Part shown: positions 1 through 12,508 of the stretch, in pieces
Layout: every line of letters begins with the position of its first letter
How positions within the stretch are numbered: position 1 is the first letter of the stretch
From: Hydractinia symbiolongicarpus
Taxonomy: Eukaryota; Cnidaria; Hydrozoa; Anthoathecata; Hydractiniidae
DNA: 60,000 nucleotides
Assembly (NCBI RefSeq): GCF_029227915.1
Contig: NC_079878.1
Span: forward strand, 24,021,501 to 24,081,500
Direction of reading: 5' to 3'
The notes under the pieces: model-generated
Seen by the model: the letters and a program-made list of their open reading frames with translations, nothing else
What the model was told of the DNA's origin: nothing
Database searches by the model: none
Translations under genes and position numbers: made by a program

Positions 1-127
1 CCAGTTCACAAGCTAATGTATTGCAATATTTTTGTTGCAACAAAATCAGTTCACTAAATCTACGCACATAACAATTTTGTTATTTCAAATCTTAGGTAAA
101 AAATGAAGAAAACATGTGATATCAATA
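1..127 (+). other. 5' flank of ERCC8
   Basis: This short AT-rich stretch lies upstream of the ERCC8 start codon and must contain part of the 5' UTR and perhaps the promoter, cut by the window edge. I see no clear TATA box, initiator or upstream exon. The first methionine of the conserved protein is at 128-130. Confidence 0.4.
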
Positions 128-3100
128 ATGTTACATGCATTGCGTAGCCGAGAAACAGGTTTGAACTGGAAATTCAACTTGTATGTGAAGTCTACATTAG
201 GAAGGAATCTTGTACTCAGCAATAATTCATTTCAATTTAATGCAGACGTAAGCAGTGTAAACTGTATTGATTGTGAAAACGCAGAGAATCGATAGTAAGT
301 GTTTTTTGATGATAATTATAAGCTAATATTTAATCAAATATTTCAACATTTTTTCTTATATTTGACAGTACATCAAATTATAGTAAGGCAGGCATTAATG
401 CGCACAAATGAAAATTTTTTATGTATGCTTCTTTTTAACGTTGAGGGGAGTGGGTTAATTTTAATTAACCCTATTTGGTTCAGCACTTTTTCTGTAATCA
501 GAAGCTTAAAGTGTGTACAAAATCCATTTACTCTAGTTCTAGAACGATTTTTAACATTCTGTTTGAAGTTTCTGACAGAATTTGTATTATATTTTGCATG
601 AAAAATGGGTCAAAGTTGCCCAAACATTCAATATTTTCAAATTTTGGGTAAAATAAAAAAAAAATTATTATTATTATTATTAATTTATTATTATTTATAT
701 TTATATATTTACGAAAAATCACTATAATCACGTTGTAATTTACAGAATGATTTTTCTTAATAAAAAGAAGTTGTTTGTGAGTTTCAAGTTTTAAGATAAT
801 TCTGACAAAAGTTCCTAAAGGCATGGGAGTTTAATAGGTGTCTAATAGATATATATAAAAACTCAGTAAGTATCATAACCATCTAGCATATCAAAAAAAT
901 AAAATTAAAATACAGGCAGGAGGGGGTGGTAGAATCCGGCCTAGAATAAGTAGACTTATTTTCAATCCTGTGATTACCTCCCCAACCTATAAATAGCCAA
1001 TTATGAATTCTGTCATTGCCCGTTAATGACATCTGTATGTCTAACAACATAGCCTAGTGATCTGCTTTTGGTTAAGTCAGGCTAGTGGTTCAGAATAATA
1101 CTAATGGTTGAAACTCCCTATGCAGCATTAATCATTCATAACATTACGAGATCTAAACAAAGGCTTCTAATTATTATTAAACTTAATCATGTTTGTTTTA
1201 GTGTGTTAGCAGGCTATGGAAATGGAAGTATTTCAATATTTGACACATGCATTCCATCAAATACACATGTTTTTCCTGCAGTGGGTTCCATCAACAGGTA
1301 TGTTTTTTTCCCGGTTTGATGTTTTTTTTTGTTTATTTAGATAAATCTATGAAAAAAAAATTTAGAAGTAACAGATTACATTGCTCTTTATAAACTTAAA
1401 TTTATTTACAGGTCTATTTTAGTTTGGAAAAGCCAGTTTTTAACCTAACAAAATGACAAAATGATAAAACATGATTTTAATGTACAGTATGCATAAATTT
1501 GAATTTAGATTGTACGAACTTTGCCATCGATATAGTGTTGAAGGAGTTCAGTGGTATCCCCATGACACTGGTTTGTTCTTTAGCCTATCAGCTGACAGGA
1601 CTTTGAAAATATGGGATACAAATGAACTACAGGTAAAACATATTTTTAAGGGAAAAACCATGAAGCGTTGTTGTGTAATTGAATAACTGATTGAACATTT
1701 GTTATAATAGTACAACAAATGAGTCTGTCTGTCTGTTACAGAAAAATGTGTTCATTTTCTTTTGATGTAGCTGAAAAATACATGTCCCAAATGTTAATCT
1801 ACAAATCAAACGTCATAACATCAATAACATTGATTTAAAGCTTTATTTAATTAAGTTGGAATAACTTAAAAACTTATACACTTATAAATTAATAAGTTGG
1901 AAACAAACTGGTGACATCACTTGTATTTTACCATGAGAGTAATTAGGAAAAACCTGGGGCTAAATTCAGTAATTTTCCCAAACCTTAATCTTCAAATGTG
2001 TTTTGGAATGAACATATTAATGATAACTCTTCGTTTGGTGTCAATTTTGAGACATTCGTTGAAAGCATATAATCCTATATGTTATTTTAATCAGAGTTTT
2101 AAGTTCTTAACAACAGATGCATCAGGTTAACAAATTTCTAAAAAAAATATTTTTCCACATGCGAGACCGACATCATCAAAATTCCTAAAATTCCAGCTGT
2201 TTTTAATTTTCTGCAGAAGTGGGTTTTTGTCCAGCTTTATTGGGTATCTTATGTAATGATATGAACATTGTTTCTCTGTACATGAGGTTGAGTAAAAAAG
2301 GCTGAAACTTAGAGAAAATTTCTGAAAAGTAAATCACAAGGCAATCTACAACTTTGATTACATAGGAATTTTGCTTCCTCTTATCTTTTTACTATTTCCC
2401 AATTTATAAAAGTGCAAAAATATCATGCATCATCTATTTTAAAATTTTGCATTGTGAAAGGCATAATGATTACATAGACTCTGCGTCGTATTATCTTTAA
2501 AATACATATCATAATCAGGATATCTTTTGTTATAGATGGCTGAACAGTTTCAGTTTTCTGATACTATTCATTCCTTCCATGTATCTGAAAAAGCCAAAAA
2601 GCATTCCCTTGTTGCAGGTACTATTTTATTTACTTCTTACTTATTCAACTATAGCAACGTCATTGTAAGAGAAGAACTAACGCAAAAAAAATACAATTTT
2701 TTTGTTATAAACAACATTCTTACATATCATAAAAACAATATGGCAGAACATTTTTATGTTATTGCATACAAATTTTGTTGCTTAGTGGCATTGCACTGCA
2801 AACATAGCCCAATTTGTATGATGATGGATGAAGTTTCATTCACATTGTTGTCTTAGAGTGATTTAATTTTATCACAATCATCCCCATCGCGTGCTGTAAG
2901 TCACTATTAAGTGAAGAGTTAAAAATTTCATACGCTTACACAGTGAAACTAATGTATATACTAGTTCATAAGGCCCATGGAAAAACCCACTTAGGCAGGA
3001 TAACAGAGAAAAACAACCGTCATTTAAATTTTGATGATGTCAGCAGAGACATGTCAGATCACAAAATTTTTTTTTTCAGAAATGTGTATGCCTGTTGCCT

Positions 3101-6100
3101 TCATCGTATAGATCTTGAAACGCTGATCAAGAAAATGTATAGGATCGTGAACTTGTGACAAACGGATGAAGAGATATTAGGGTTTAAAGGTTTTTTATGA
3201 CGTCATTAACCCGTCCATTCCGAAACGGATTTGGTGACCCAGGTTTGGAAAACTTACCCAAATTGGTCCCAGGTAGTCCCTAGTTACCCACGCAGGAGAT
3301 GACGTCAGTTATTTCCACCCGTTTCCAAGTTATTTAGCCTTAAATTTAAAAGTGCAATGCAATGGCAATCTTAATTAACTTTCCTTTGACGTCAATACTA
3401 TTTTAACGTTAAAGTTTGATATATTACAGAACAATTTTATAGCCGATGTTTTATAGAATTTGTTAAAGAAAATTGTGAAGAATATAATCCACTTTGCAAA
3501 AGTCACAGACAGACAGGCAGACAGACAGACAGAATTGGCGTATTATTATATAGATTTTTAAAAATTTGATTAATATAATAAATTTCAAACAATTAGACAT
3601 ACAGTTTTTTCACTTAGTATTCAGAATTCATTTGTTTACATCCCTACAAAATTATGTCACACAAGTTAGTAATTTACTAAACAGAAAATGTCACTGTCAT
3701 GGCGGTGATGGTGGTACCATTCCTTGCACACGAAAATAAACATTTCAAACCCAATTTGTTATCAATCGTTATTTCTATACTTTAAGTGGAAAGGTTTTTA
3801 ACATATTCAAGCTTTTGATTTTCTACGTCAGTTTGAGAGTAAATTTAAAAAATGCCAAAGCTTATTTTTATTAATATTTGATTAAAGAGTTGGATGAAGT
3901 GTGAAAAATTTCTTCCCTTAAAGTTTCTACTTTCTTTCCCTACTTTGAACATCTTTTATAGTCAGAGCATTAACTTAAATTTTTTGACCAAAAAAACAAA
4001 GATTTATAAAAAGTGATTTCCAAAAAGTGATTTCTTATTAATTCGTCAACAGGCAAAATTTGGAAAGATCTTTAAGGGTGAGCAAGTAAGCCTCTTAAGT
4101 GTATCGTGTATACAGCATTGCTTTTAAAGAAAGTAAGTGTGTTTCAGAAAGAAATATTTGCAGTTTTTGAATAATACCTTGAGTTTACTGCCACAAAAAG
4201 TAAGGCTAATTGTTTCCAATTATAAATAGTGTGTGAGAATTTTGTTGCTATTAAGACAAAATTCAAGTTTTCTTAACGATGGTCAGGTATTTTCTTACCT
4301 AGCAAATTTCTGTATCTTTTATATCCTTTTACAGAAAAAATTGTTAGTTTGGAGAATAATAGAAATTAAACTCACCCTAAAGATCTGCTTAACTAAATTT
4401 ATTCAAATTAATATTTTACCACTTAAACCTGGGAAGGTTTTACAATTTGATATCGATCCATTTGTTACTTGTATTTTTGGTGGTGCTTCTGTTGAAATTT
4501 GTTTGCAATTAAAGTGTTTTGATATCAAAGAAAAATTCTGTGAGACTTAATGAGTCTGAGTTTGTGTGACATTAACCTTGACGAAAAAATTAAGGACAAG
4601 CAAACCCTGCACAGAAGTGTAAATAATGTGAAAAACGCTGGTTATAATATTATTTTTCTGAATTTGGGGTGTAGTTAATTTAACATAGGCTTAATTCGGC
4701 CAATCAATGGCTTATAATTTATTTTTCTTAGAATTTAATTAAGTCCATAAAATTGTATTTGAAATTTTACGTTGGAAAAGCAACATATTTTAAAATACAT
4801 TTTGCCTCTAAAATCAAGGAATGAAAAAAACTGACTGTAACATTACCTGATTTATTTGTAGTGGCATGCGAGGACAGCAAAATATATCTCTGTGATGTAA
4901 AGACTGGGTCAAAAACACATTTTTTAAAAGGTATAGAATTTTTCTGTGTGTGTGTGTGTAAAAAGTTTTTTGGCAAGGTAAAAAAGAATTGTTGTTACGA
5001 AAAGTACCATCTGAACTTTCTTTCATGACTGCTAATGTAATATGCAATACCAAAGTCATAAATATAATAAAATTTCAAAGTTTCCAACCATCAGTGATTA
5101 CACAAGCTGTTTATATATTAAAGTTGCACATTTGAACTTGTTAATGTTTACAGTGGATTTCAAATCTTAGGTTTTTTGGTTGAATACATACTCTTTAATT
5201 ACCACCATTTCCCTTGAATTTCGGGGCCTTCATGGGCCCAGACGTAATCATCTCGTTGGCCAACCTGGCCTACGTGTGTGAAAACGAGTTGACACTTTGA
5301 ACCAGCATCTATTATGAAAGAGGATTTTAGTAACGAAATTCTAATAGGAATAACCTGGAAACCCAGAAATCTCAGTGGTGTTTTCAGATAGTTCTATATG
5401 CAAAATTTATTTGTTATAGGTCACAAGGGGGCAGTTTTAACTACAAGATGGTCCCCAAGAAATGAAAACATTTTAGTTTCAGGAAGGTATGTACTATTAT
5501 TTGCCCTAAAAAACAAGTCACTTTTTGTAAAAGTAAAGGAATTAGTAGAAATTTTAGACTTGAAAACAAAGGAATGGGATGGATACTATAAGTCATACAC
5601 CTAATGGAATAAATTTTCGCAAGATTTTGAAATTTTTAAGATTTCGCGAGAATTTAAATTCACAGTGAGAAAGTTTCAATAAATTTTGCGAGAATATATT
5701 TTGCCGAATTTATAGGATTTGAAGAGGCCTGTTGATAAGAAGGGGATTGGATGTCCATTGTGAAATAACAATCAAAATATTTAAAAAAAGATGTTTTGAA
5801 AGTTAAGAACGATTTATATACTGAACAAATTGCTGATGTTCGATCAAAGAAAACCGACTTTGAATTAAAGAAAACTGTATGTTGTAGAGATACAGAAACC
5901 ATGCAACCTACAATATAAGATGTCATTTCTCTTGATGAGTGTGTATTTCCTAGATATACAGTAAAATGTTTTATTTGCAAACTTGTTTTTACTTTTTTTT
6001 ACTAGAACTGATGCTTTATCATTTTGATGTATAGGATTGTCCCTTCACATAAAAAATTATCTTTGTTATTAAGATATGTAAACAAAAAAGGGTGAATTTA

Positions 6101-9100
6101 TCCTAAAATTTTGCTAAACTCAAGGATTTTTTTGGCTTATTGCTCAATACCAAATTATAGTTCTGTAAAACGTTACCCTTAAAGAAATCAATTTATGTAA
6201 AATTTGGGTATGAAATCGAAATTTATTTCAGTGCAATTTATGTGGGCACATACTATAACAGTGTTCTTTACTCAGTTTATTTCTTTAGTTCAGATAAACA
6301 CATATACATTTGGGATGTTCGGAAAGTAAAATCGGTCTTAATGTCATTGGAATTAAACGATGGATCGGGTATGTTGATGATATTGATTTTTTTTTCTTTA
6401 CTTTTGTACTCTCTTGCCTAGTCAAGCAAGTAGATTACAGACCTGTCACTTCATACAGCCTTAAAATACGCATAATTACCATAACTAATAGAGATTTTTT
6501 GTGTTTGTATAGCAAGTGCATTGTATGGCACATTGTCTGTTTTGCAAGTGGTTGAATTAAACTGGAATCCCTTATTAAAATTGAGTCATCTTAAAGTATG
6601 TTTTGGAAAACATGTTTTAGTGAAAAATAATGAGAAAAATGTCCAATAGTTAGTAATCTTGTATTCTTATTTATATGTTAGTAATCTTATATTCTAGCGC
6701 ATCCAACCTAACAATGGAGGGTCCTCCTACTAAAATATTGACTTTCCAGTTTTACTTCTGTATCGACAGCCCTGTTATGATTAACATGGACATTATTTAA
6801 CATTGGAGTAGCGTTTTTTAAAATTACCAGAGCTTTATTTCCAATTTAACGTATTAGCACTAAAAGATAATTTTAGAATGACTGCCCCTCCCTCCTTTTA
6901 ACGACGCCTCATTAAACCCAACATTTGTTTGAAGCATTATTGCATGTGATAATTTTGCCGGTCATTGTCGGTTTAAATAATTGGAAAGAATTGATATTAA
7001 TTATTCGGACTGGTTCGAGTAATAATAGACGACTTACTGTACGACATGTTGTTTTAAGTTTTCGTTTTAAAAATGGAAATGCGCGCACATTCGAGTAGGT
7101 AGAAAATGTAAATGACAGGCAGTAATCTATCGCAATAAAGGAAATTTTTGGTTAAAATTAGTGAAGTTTTTTAAAAAGAGGAGAGTTAGTTAAAAAAGCT
7201 CCATTCCAGTACCTTTTTGGATAATTGTTTTTCCAAAAAATCTATGAATTTCATTTAGTCATTTTACCTTACATGATCCTGCTTTTTCTACCGACCAGAA
7301 TTTGCTAAATTAGCAAACATTTATACACTTCTGTAAACATCGGCACGTCATCAATAGTTTCTGTTATTAACTTATAGGAGCACACAGAGGTCAAGTGAAC
7401 GGAATGAAATTCACCAGTGATGGAGTATCTCTACTCTCCTTCGGGACGGATCATCAATTAAGATTATGGGATGTAAACAGTGGAAATGTAACAAAGGTAT
7501 TTAGGGTTGCTTATACAAAACAGAAATTGTTCCAGTGTACTACTTTGACTGTATGTTAAAATAGCACGGGCAGGGAAAATTTTCTCCAGGTAAGACTGTC
7601 ACGTAACAAAGATCTACTTTTCAAGAGGAAAGCAGACTTGTCTGGATTATCGTAAAAATTTCTGTTTATTGATTCCCAGCATGCACACCTGAGGTCTCGG
7701 TATATTTTTACCTATCCCAAGCCTATCAATAAGAAAATAACGCCCAAGCAATAAATCTGAATAAATAAAATAAGCTTATAAACGCATATTTTATCAAACA
7801 AAGTTTTTTTCATCATTTTATTTTATCTTTTTTTTTATATGTTTTGGTTATTTTTTACTGTAAATAATAAGAAAGAGTACATTGATTTCCATGTGATAAT
7901 TGATATTGCTCAACCAGTCAAAGTTCTCGTGGAATTGGGGGAGCAATTAATGGCTCAACTAGTTTCTCATTTCTCAGAATTGGCGAGTCTTTGCGTGAGC
8001 AAGAGCAATCGCTCTCCCCGTGTTGGTAGGCTTGTTATTCCCATATGAACATGGCACCGCCCTAAAAACTTTACACGTTTTTTTATAAGCAATCCAATTT
8101 TTGGTGTCAAGCCTAGATTGTTAAGAGTAGAGAATTCTTTGGCACGCAGTTTTTGAGCTAGTCATTTTTTACGTCATAACACTGACCGTTTGAATGTTGA
8201 TCATCAGTAGTAACAAGAGTCAGGATTTTTTCTAAAGCACACTGTTGCTTTTAAGAAGGCCTTTGTCACAGTCCAAGTGAAAACGTTGCTAAGGTAGAAA
8301 TTTTTGGTCTATTTTAAGGGCTAAACACTAACCAGCTATGTTGCTAATAAAAAAGAGTGTATCTTAATATCTAGAAAAATTTAACCCATGCGAGAACCAT
8401 TTCGTGAACCAAAATCTCGAACTTCTTATATTTTCCTGTCAGCTATCAGGAAGTTTGTGATGCATGCTAGTTGTAAGCATGTAAGCAAATCTCGGTGCAA
8501 TATGTCCAACAAAAAATTTTTCGTTAAAATTGACTTTAAAACAGACGGCTTTGAAATTTTAAGCGGTTGATAAAACGGAGTTTTACTGTACTTCGGAACC
8601 TCATCTAACAGGTGGCTCATTATCCTTAACGATAAATCGTAAAATAGAAAAACCATACTTGTACACATTTGTACAGGGAAAAGTACACGAAGTGGGCTTT
8701 AATTATTCTGGTCTGCAAAGTACCAAATGCAATATAATTCTTAAAACCATTCTGCAAAGTAACACAAGGCGTGTATGAATAAGAGAATTTATCTAGTTAG
8801 AACTCGGTGTCTATTTCTCTGTCCTATACAACAAAATATAATTGTCAACATGTCATGATTTCTGTTTGAATATTTTAGGTGAACTATGGCAGAATTGAAA
8901 ACAACCGTTCCAAAAATATTCATTTCGATGTTTCGAAAGGCGTTGTAAACGACTTAGTATTTATTCCAACAATGTACCACTTAGACGTGTTCCAAATTTA
9001 CACTGGGAAATATATCCAAAGTTTGTCCGGACATTTCATGCCAGTCAACTCTTGTTGTTATAATAAAAGTTACCAGGTAACGCAAAGCGGTTGTGTTAAA

Positions 9101-11701
9101 AATAACTTCGTGGTGGTGTGTTATTCGTTGCATGATGTCATCTTTTTGAGCACTTGTGTGGCTTTTTTTGTAGGTCGCGGTACCAATGCAATGAATTAGG
9201 TCCTTTGAACTTAACCTTGTTTGCTTATAAAAAAAAGCGTATTTATGGGCTAATTAAACACAATATTTTTGAAGCTGAGAGATAAGTCAAAATTGTAAGA
9301 AACCTCTTTAGATATTTTCTAATCTTTTCGCTTGCTGTCTTTAATAAAAAACTACAGGAAAATAGGTGTCATCAAAAGAGATTTAGCCGATGTTCGTATA
9401 CTAAAAAAAAGTATTTTCCTGGGTTTAACTGTCGAACGGTTTAGCAATAAACTTGTCATTTACATGAAGCGAGAAGAAAATAACGTGTGTGGCCAAGTAC
9501 TGATTTTCTTTTTAGTTAAGTCCCGAAAATTAATTTCATCTTAACGAAAATGCTCAAAGTAACCGCCGCTCTGTGACCAGTCCAAGTCCAACTCGTTAAC
9601 AAGTCGAACCTTCTAACTTATCCTTTGTACTGCGCTTTTGTGGTGGATAGTAAGAGAGCATTAGTGGTTCACAAATAAGTGCTGAGTAATGTAATGCACG
9701 CTACTGACGCCTCTCTTGTGCTCGCCGATGATTATGTTGATACCTTACAGGAAGAAAAATACTATTTTTTATTCTTTCTTTTTTGAATCCCTTTGCGTGA
9801 TAAATCCTGGAGAGTTCTTATGATCATGTGAAAAAGAATTGTTTTTCACTAGCACAATCCAGTGCAGGTTTTATAGGATTAAAATTTTGAACTCAACTTT
9901 TTTAACTGCATACAACACAAAGGCAATCTAATTGATTGCTCTTAGGAAGTATTGGTGCAGGGCAAGTTTCCTCTGGATCTTTCCAGTCTCTTCTTGATTT
10001 TTCATTTGTTTGTTTGTTTGTTTGTTTGTTGGTTTGTTTCGCATGTTTTGTGTGTTTGTTTGTTTTTGTTGTCTATGTCTGTACTTACATTTAACTGGGA
10101 TATGTAATAAAACAAAATTTTATTCGAAATATTAATGGTGTTTCTCCTTCATAATTAAGACGAGCGTCTTTACCCGGAGAAACGCACTGTAGTTGACAAT
10201 CCCTTATTTGTTTGGTGTGTAAATTAAAAAATATAATGTGAATCTAAGTAGAACTAGATGTGTTTACCGCCACAGAACTATGGAAGTGTAACACAACATT
10301 AACCCTAACCTTTTCCCCTCCTTTTTCCCCTCCTTTTTACCCATAACGCTAGAGTGAACCACGGAGCTGTATAAATATCCATATAAAGTTTGTTAAAAAA
10401 GATAATCTACAATGCATTAAAAAAGATAATCTACAATGCATTAAAAAAGATAATCTACAATGCATTAAAATAGATAATCTACGATGCATTATAGCCTTTT
10501 TTGCTATTTATTTTTAATTGGTTTGTTGGACCCTAAGCCTTTTTTTTCGTCTGTAGGAATTGTACAGCGGTTCTGCAGATACAAAGATCTTACATTGGTC
10601 AACTTTGAATAAGGTATGGTACACTATATTGTTTCTAATAATTAAAAAAGCAAAGCTTATCAAATAAGTATTCTTCTTAAATAAAGTTGTAAAATCATTT
10701 CTTTTATGCATATCGAGTTTATGTACTTCTTGCTAAAATCCCTCCCATCTGGCGATGTTTTTCATTTTATTTGGACACCAACCCTATTCATATGCTAATT
10801 AGTTCGCACGTGATCTTTGGCATGACTCGGGCAAGAATCAAGCTGACGACTTTCCGCACATAAAGTGAATAATGTTATATATGCATATCGTAAAAGAAAC
10901 CTCTTTATAAGAAACTTTCTAAGTCATCCGAAATTTAGACCCTTAAAAAGCCAAAATAATATGGGACCTTCAGTACTTTTTTTCCTTTATATTTTGTGAT
11001 AGTTGTTCGTTTTTGTCTGGTAAAACTGACAACGTTTGACAGGATACCCAGTTGATTCGAAAGCCGATGTGATTGAGAAGGCCTGCCTTACATAGTCACA
11101 AAATTTAATATATCATTGTGAGGTATATCTGAGTCATCAATACCAAGCACCATAACTTCGTGTGAAGCTTGTGGATGACAAATAAGTTCAGAGTATTTAA
11201 CTGGCGCTTCGCAGTATGAAATATTCACCCTCCTCCCTCCCTACATTTAGCGGAAAGTTTTTTGTGAGTCATCTTGCTGAAGTTTGACAAGGTCATTATG
11301 AAGATTTCACATTTTCCACTGTGTCTGTATTTGATGAAACAGCTATGCGATTTTGTAATGGCTGTGCGTTTTTGTACTTTTTATGTGGATTGGTTATCCA
11401 GTAGAAACGACTATCTTGCAGAAGGCAGGATATGCCAGCACCTGGTTTAAGTTCAAGAACATCTCCATCTCATTCGTGCATCCCTGTCATTTTTTTAAGC
11501 GTTTGTTAAAATATGTGACAATAAACTTTAAACCAGCTCTACGATGAAGGTTGCGTAACTTTTAGTTGTTACTACTTTATACCTGATCAAGTTCGTCGAT
11601 TCTGTAGTAAGATTGTAAAGAAATATAGGTTGACTTGTAAGAAGCCTGTTTTAACGTTCTTTAAAAAAAAAGATGCTTCTTCAAATTGGGATAATATCTG
11701 A
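128..11701 (+). CDS. ERCC8: ERCC8 / CSA, WD40 subunit of the CRL4-CSA ubiquitin ligase (11 exons)
   Basis: Exons: 128-294, 1202-1297, 1509-1632, 2536-2617, 4862-4930, 5420-5486, 6289-6368, 7378-7496, 8879-9076, 10557-10613 and (tentative) 11537-11701. All introns are GT-AG and phases match throughout, giving 407 residues against about 396 in human. The family protein is a seven-bladed WD40 propeller that joins DDB1-CUL4-RBX1 at RNA polymerase II stalled on DNA damage in the nucleus and directs ubiquitylation in transcription-coupled repair. Visible support: the N-terminal DDB1-docking segment [30 protein letters not shown] in exon 3, [16 protein letters not shown] across exons 5-6, IYIWDVRK in exon 7, [14 protein letters not shown] and LRLWDVNSG in exon 8, VNYGRI in exon 9, and [15 protein letters not shown] in exon 10. 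These align collinearly with vertebrate CSA as I know it. Start: the first ATG that gives the conserved N-terminus. Confidence 0.95.
2968..3555. repeat. Dispersed repeat family A, copy 1 (ERCC8 intron 4)
   Basis: Blocks here recur at 50714-51225, for example ACCCGTCCATTCCGAAACGG followed by an ATTTGG-GACCCAGG stretch, CCAAATTGGTCC, TTAGTTACCCACGC and CTGATCAAGAAAATGTATA. The copy ends in a GACA-rich tract and TATTATATAGAT. I see no long ORF. It is probably a non-autonomous element such as a SINE or MITE, but I do not recognise the family. Confidence 0.6.
5615..5715. repeat. Cluster of CGCGAGAA / TTTCGC motifs (ERCC8 intron 6)
   Basis: Several TTTCGC, CGCGAGAATTTAAAT and TTTTGCGAGAAT motifs occur within 100 bp. 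Similar TTCGCG/CGCGAA clusters occur at 14815-14945 and 48205-48345. This looks like debris of one dispersed repeat family; no ends could be fixed. Confidence 0.3.
7717..8046. repeat. Dispersed repeat family B, copy 1 (ERCC8 intron 8)
   Basis: This region parallels 40381-40740: both hold AAGCCTATCAATA, then CAATAAATC, then a T-rich stretch, TTGATTTCCAT, and a block starting GGGGAGCAATTAATGGCTCA. In the best-conserved part it translates as [15 protein letters not shown]. It loses one base relative to the other copy near 7985, which breaks the shared reading frame. Confidence 0.55.
10005..10039 (+). repeat. (TTTG)n microsatellite
   Basis: Six or more TTTG units, then an interrupted TTTG/GTTTG run to about 10070. 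It lies inside ERCC8 intron 9. No further function is visible. Confidence 0.85.
10393..10488 (+). repeat. 24-bp tandem repeat, 4 copies (ERCC8 intron 9)
   Basis: Four head-to-tail copies start with TTAAAAAAGATAATCTACAA and end TGCA, at 10393, 10417, 10441 and 10465. The first three are identical; the fourth has two substitutions. It lies about 70 bp before the exon 10 acceptor. Confidence 0.9.
11537..11701 (+). CDS. ERCC8: Tentative last exon of ERCC8 (residues 354-407)
   Basis: After the exon 10 donor (aag|gtatgg at 10613/10614) the gene needs a phase-0 terminal exon. A cag acceptor at 11534-11536 opens a 54-codon frame ending in TGA at 11699-11701. It starts LYDEG, like the SLYEP at the same place in human CSA, and ends DASSNWDNI, faintly like the acidic Asp/Ser/Trp end of the family. 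The middle is basic and not clearly related to the vertebrate tail. A poly(A) signal follows at 11843-11848. The polypyrimidine tract is weak. Alternatives are read-through of the exon 10 donor, giving a 17-residue end, or another exon I did not find. Confidence 0.55.
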   Translation, partial: LYDEGCVTFSCYYFIPDQVRRFCSKIVKKYRLTCKKPVLTFFKKKDASSNWDNI

Positions 11702-11842
11702 TTGATAATCTGTTTATCCTTAACTCTTCTCCAATCCTATACCCCCATTTCATCATCATTTCACGAAATTATCTCTGCTCAATTTCTTAAAACCAAATTA
11801 GAGAGGAAGGGACTAAAATTTTTGGTATTTAAATATTTTAAA

Positions 11843-11848
11843 AATAAA
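11843..11848 (+). promoter_or_regulatory. Candidate poly(A) signal of ERCC8
   Basis: AATAAA lies about 140 nt after the proposed TGA of ERCC8. Its spacing supports ending the gene at 11701, although AATAAA is common by chance in DNA this AT-rich. One also lies at about 11520 inside the last intron. Confidence 0.4.
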
Positions 11849-12416
11849 ATGTATGTTGAAGTATATGTTCCGTGTTTTTAAGTGCTTGTCATTCCAGAAT
11901 TGACAACATCCCAATACATGACATCATTTGATTCTGACATTAAGGATAGGGAGAGAAAGGATGGATTCTAAATATCAGGATGCTGTTTAGTATACATTTT
12001 TGGGGATTTGGGAGTCATCCCCTAGCATGAAAAACTGTTAAAAGCCTTATTTGTATTAGGATGCTTTTATAATTTTCGAAATCTTCGTCTCTTATGACCT
12101 TTAAATAGCAAATTTCCTAACTCTTAATCATGAATACAAAAGAATTATCCACGCATGAAATGAAAAAAGAGATGAAAATAAAATCTTTTTTTAAAAAAAA
12201 AAAAGAAAAAATGTTAATAAGCAAGTGAGTCATTGTTCACACATTACTTTAAAAGATTTCAATTATGTCAGACTTTTAATATGTCGGCCATGTTCAAACG
12301 ATAGCGATCAACCAAGCCGAGCTTATTAAATAAGGTCAGTGGTTATGGTTAATCTCTTCCTAATAGCCCCAACATAGCCCAACTGTTGACTGGAACGTGT
12401 TCTATTCATGTTTCTA

Positions 12417-12508
12417 TGTTGCTTAGCGCAACCTTGTTTACGACCCTGTGTTGCTTAGCGCAACCTTGTTTACGACCCTGTGTTGCTTAGCGCAACCTTG
12501 TTTACGAC
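12417..12508 (+). repeat. 32-bp tandem repeat, about 2.9 copies
   Basis: Copies start TGTTGCTTAGCGCAACCTTG at 12417, 12449 and 12481. The first two are identical and the third diverges in its last bases. Each contains TTGC-TTAGC-GCAA, which can form a small stem. It lies downstream of ERCC8. Confidence 0.9.

Noticed and set aside
6985-7035. Possible tRNA from a GGTTCGAGT block
   Set aside because: No A box at the right distance and no acceptor stem.
10614-10667. Read-through of ERCC8 exon 10 as the natural end
   Set aside because: It would need the good gtatgg donor to be ignored and adds a hydrophobic AT-rich peptide; still possible, so the last exon is marked tentative.
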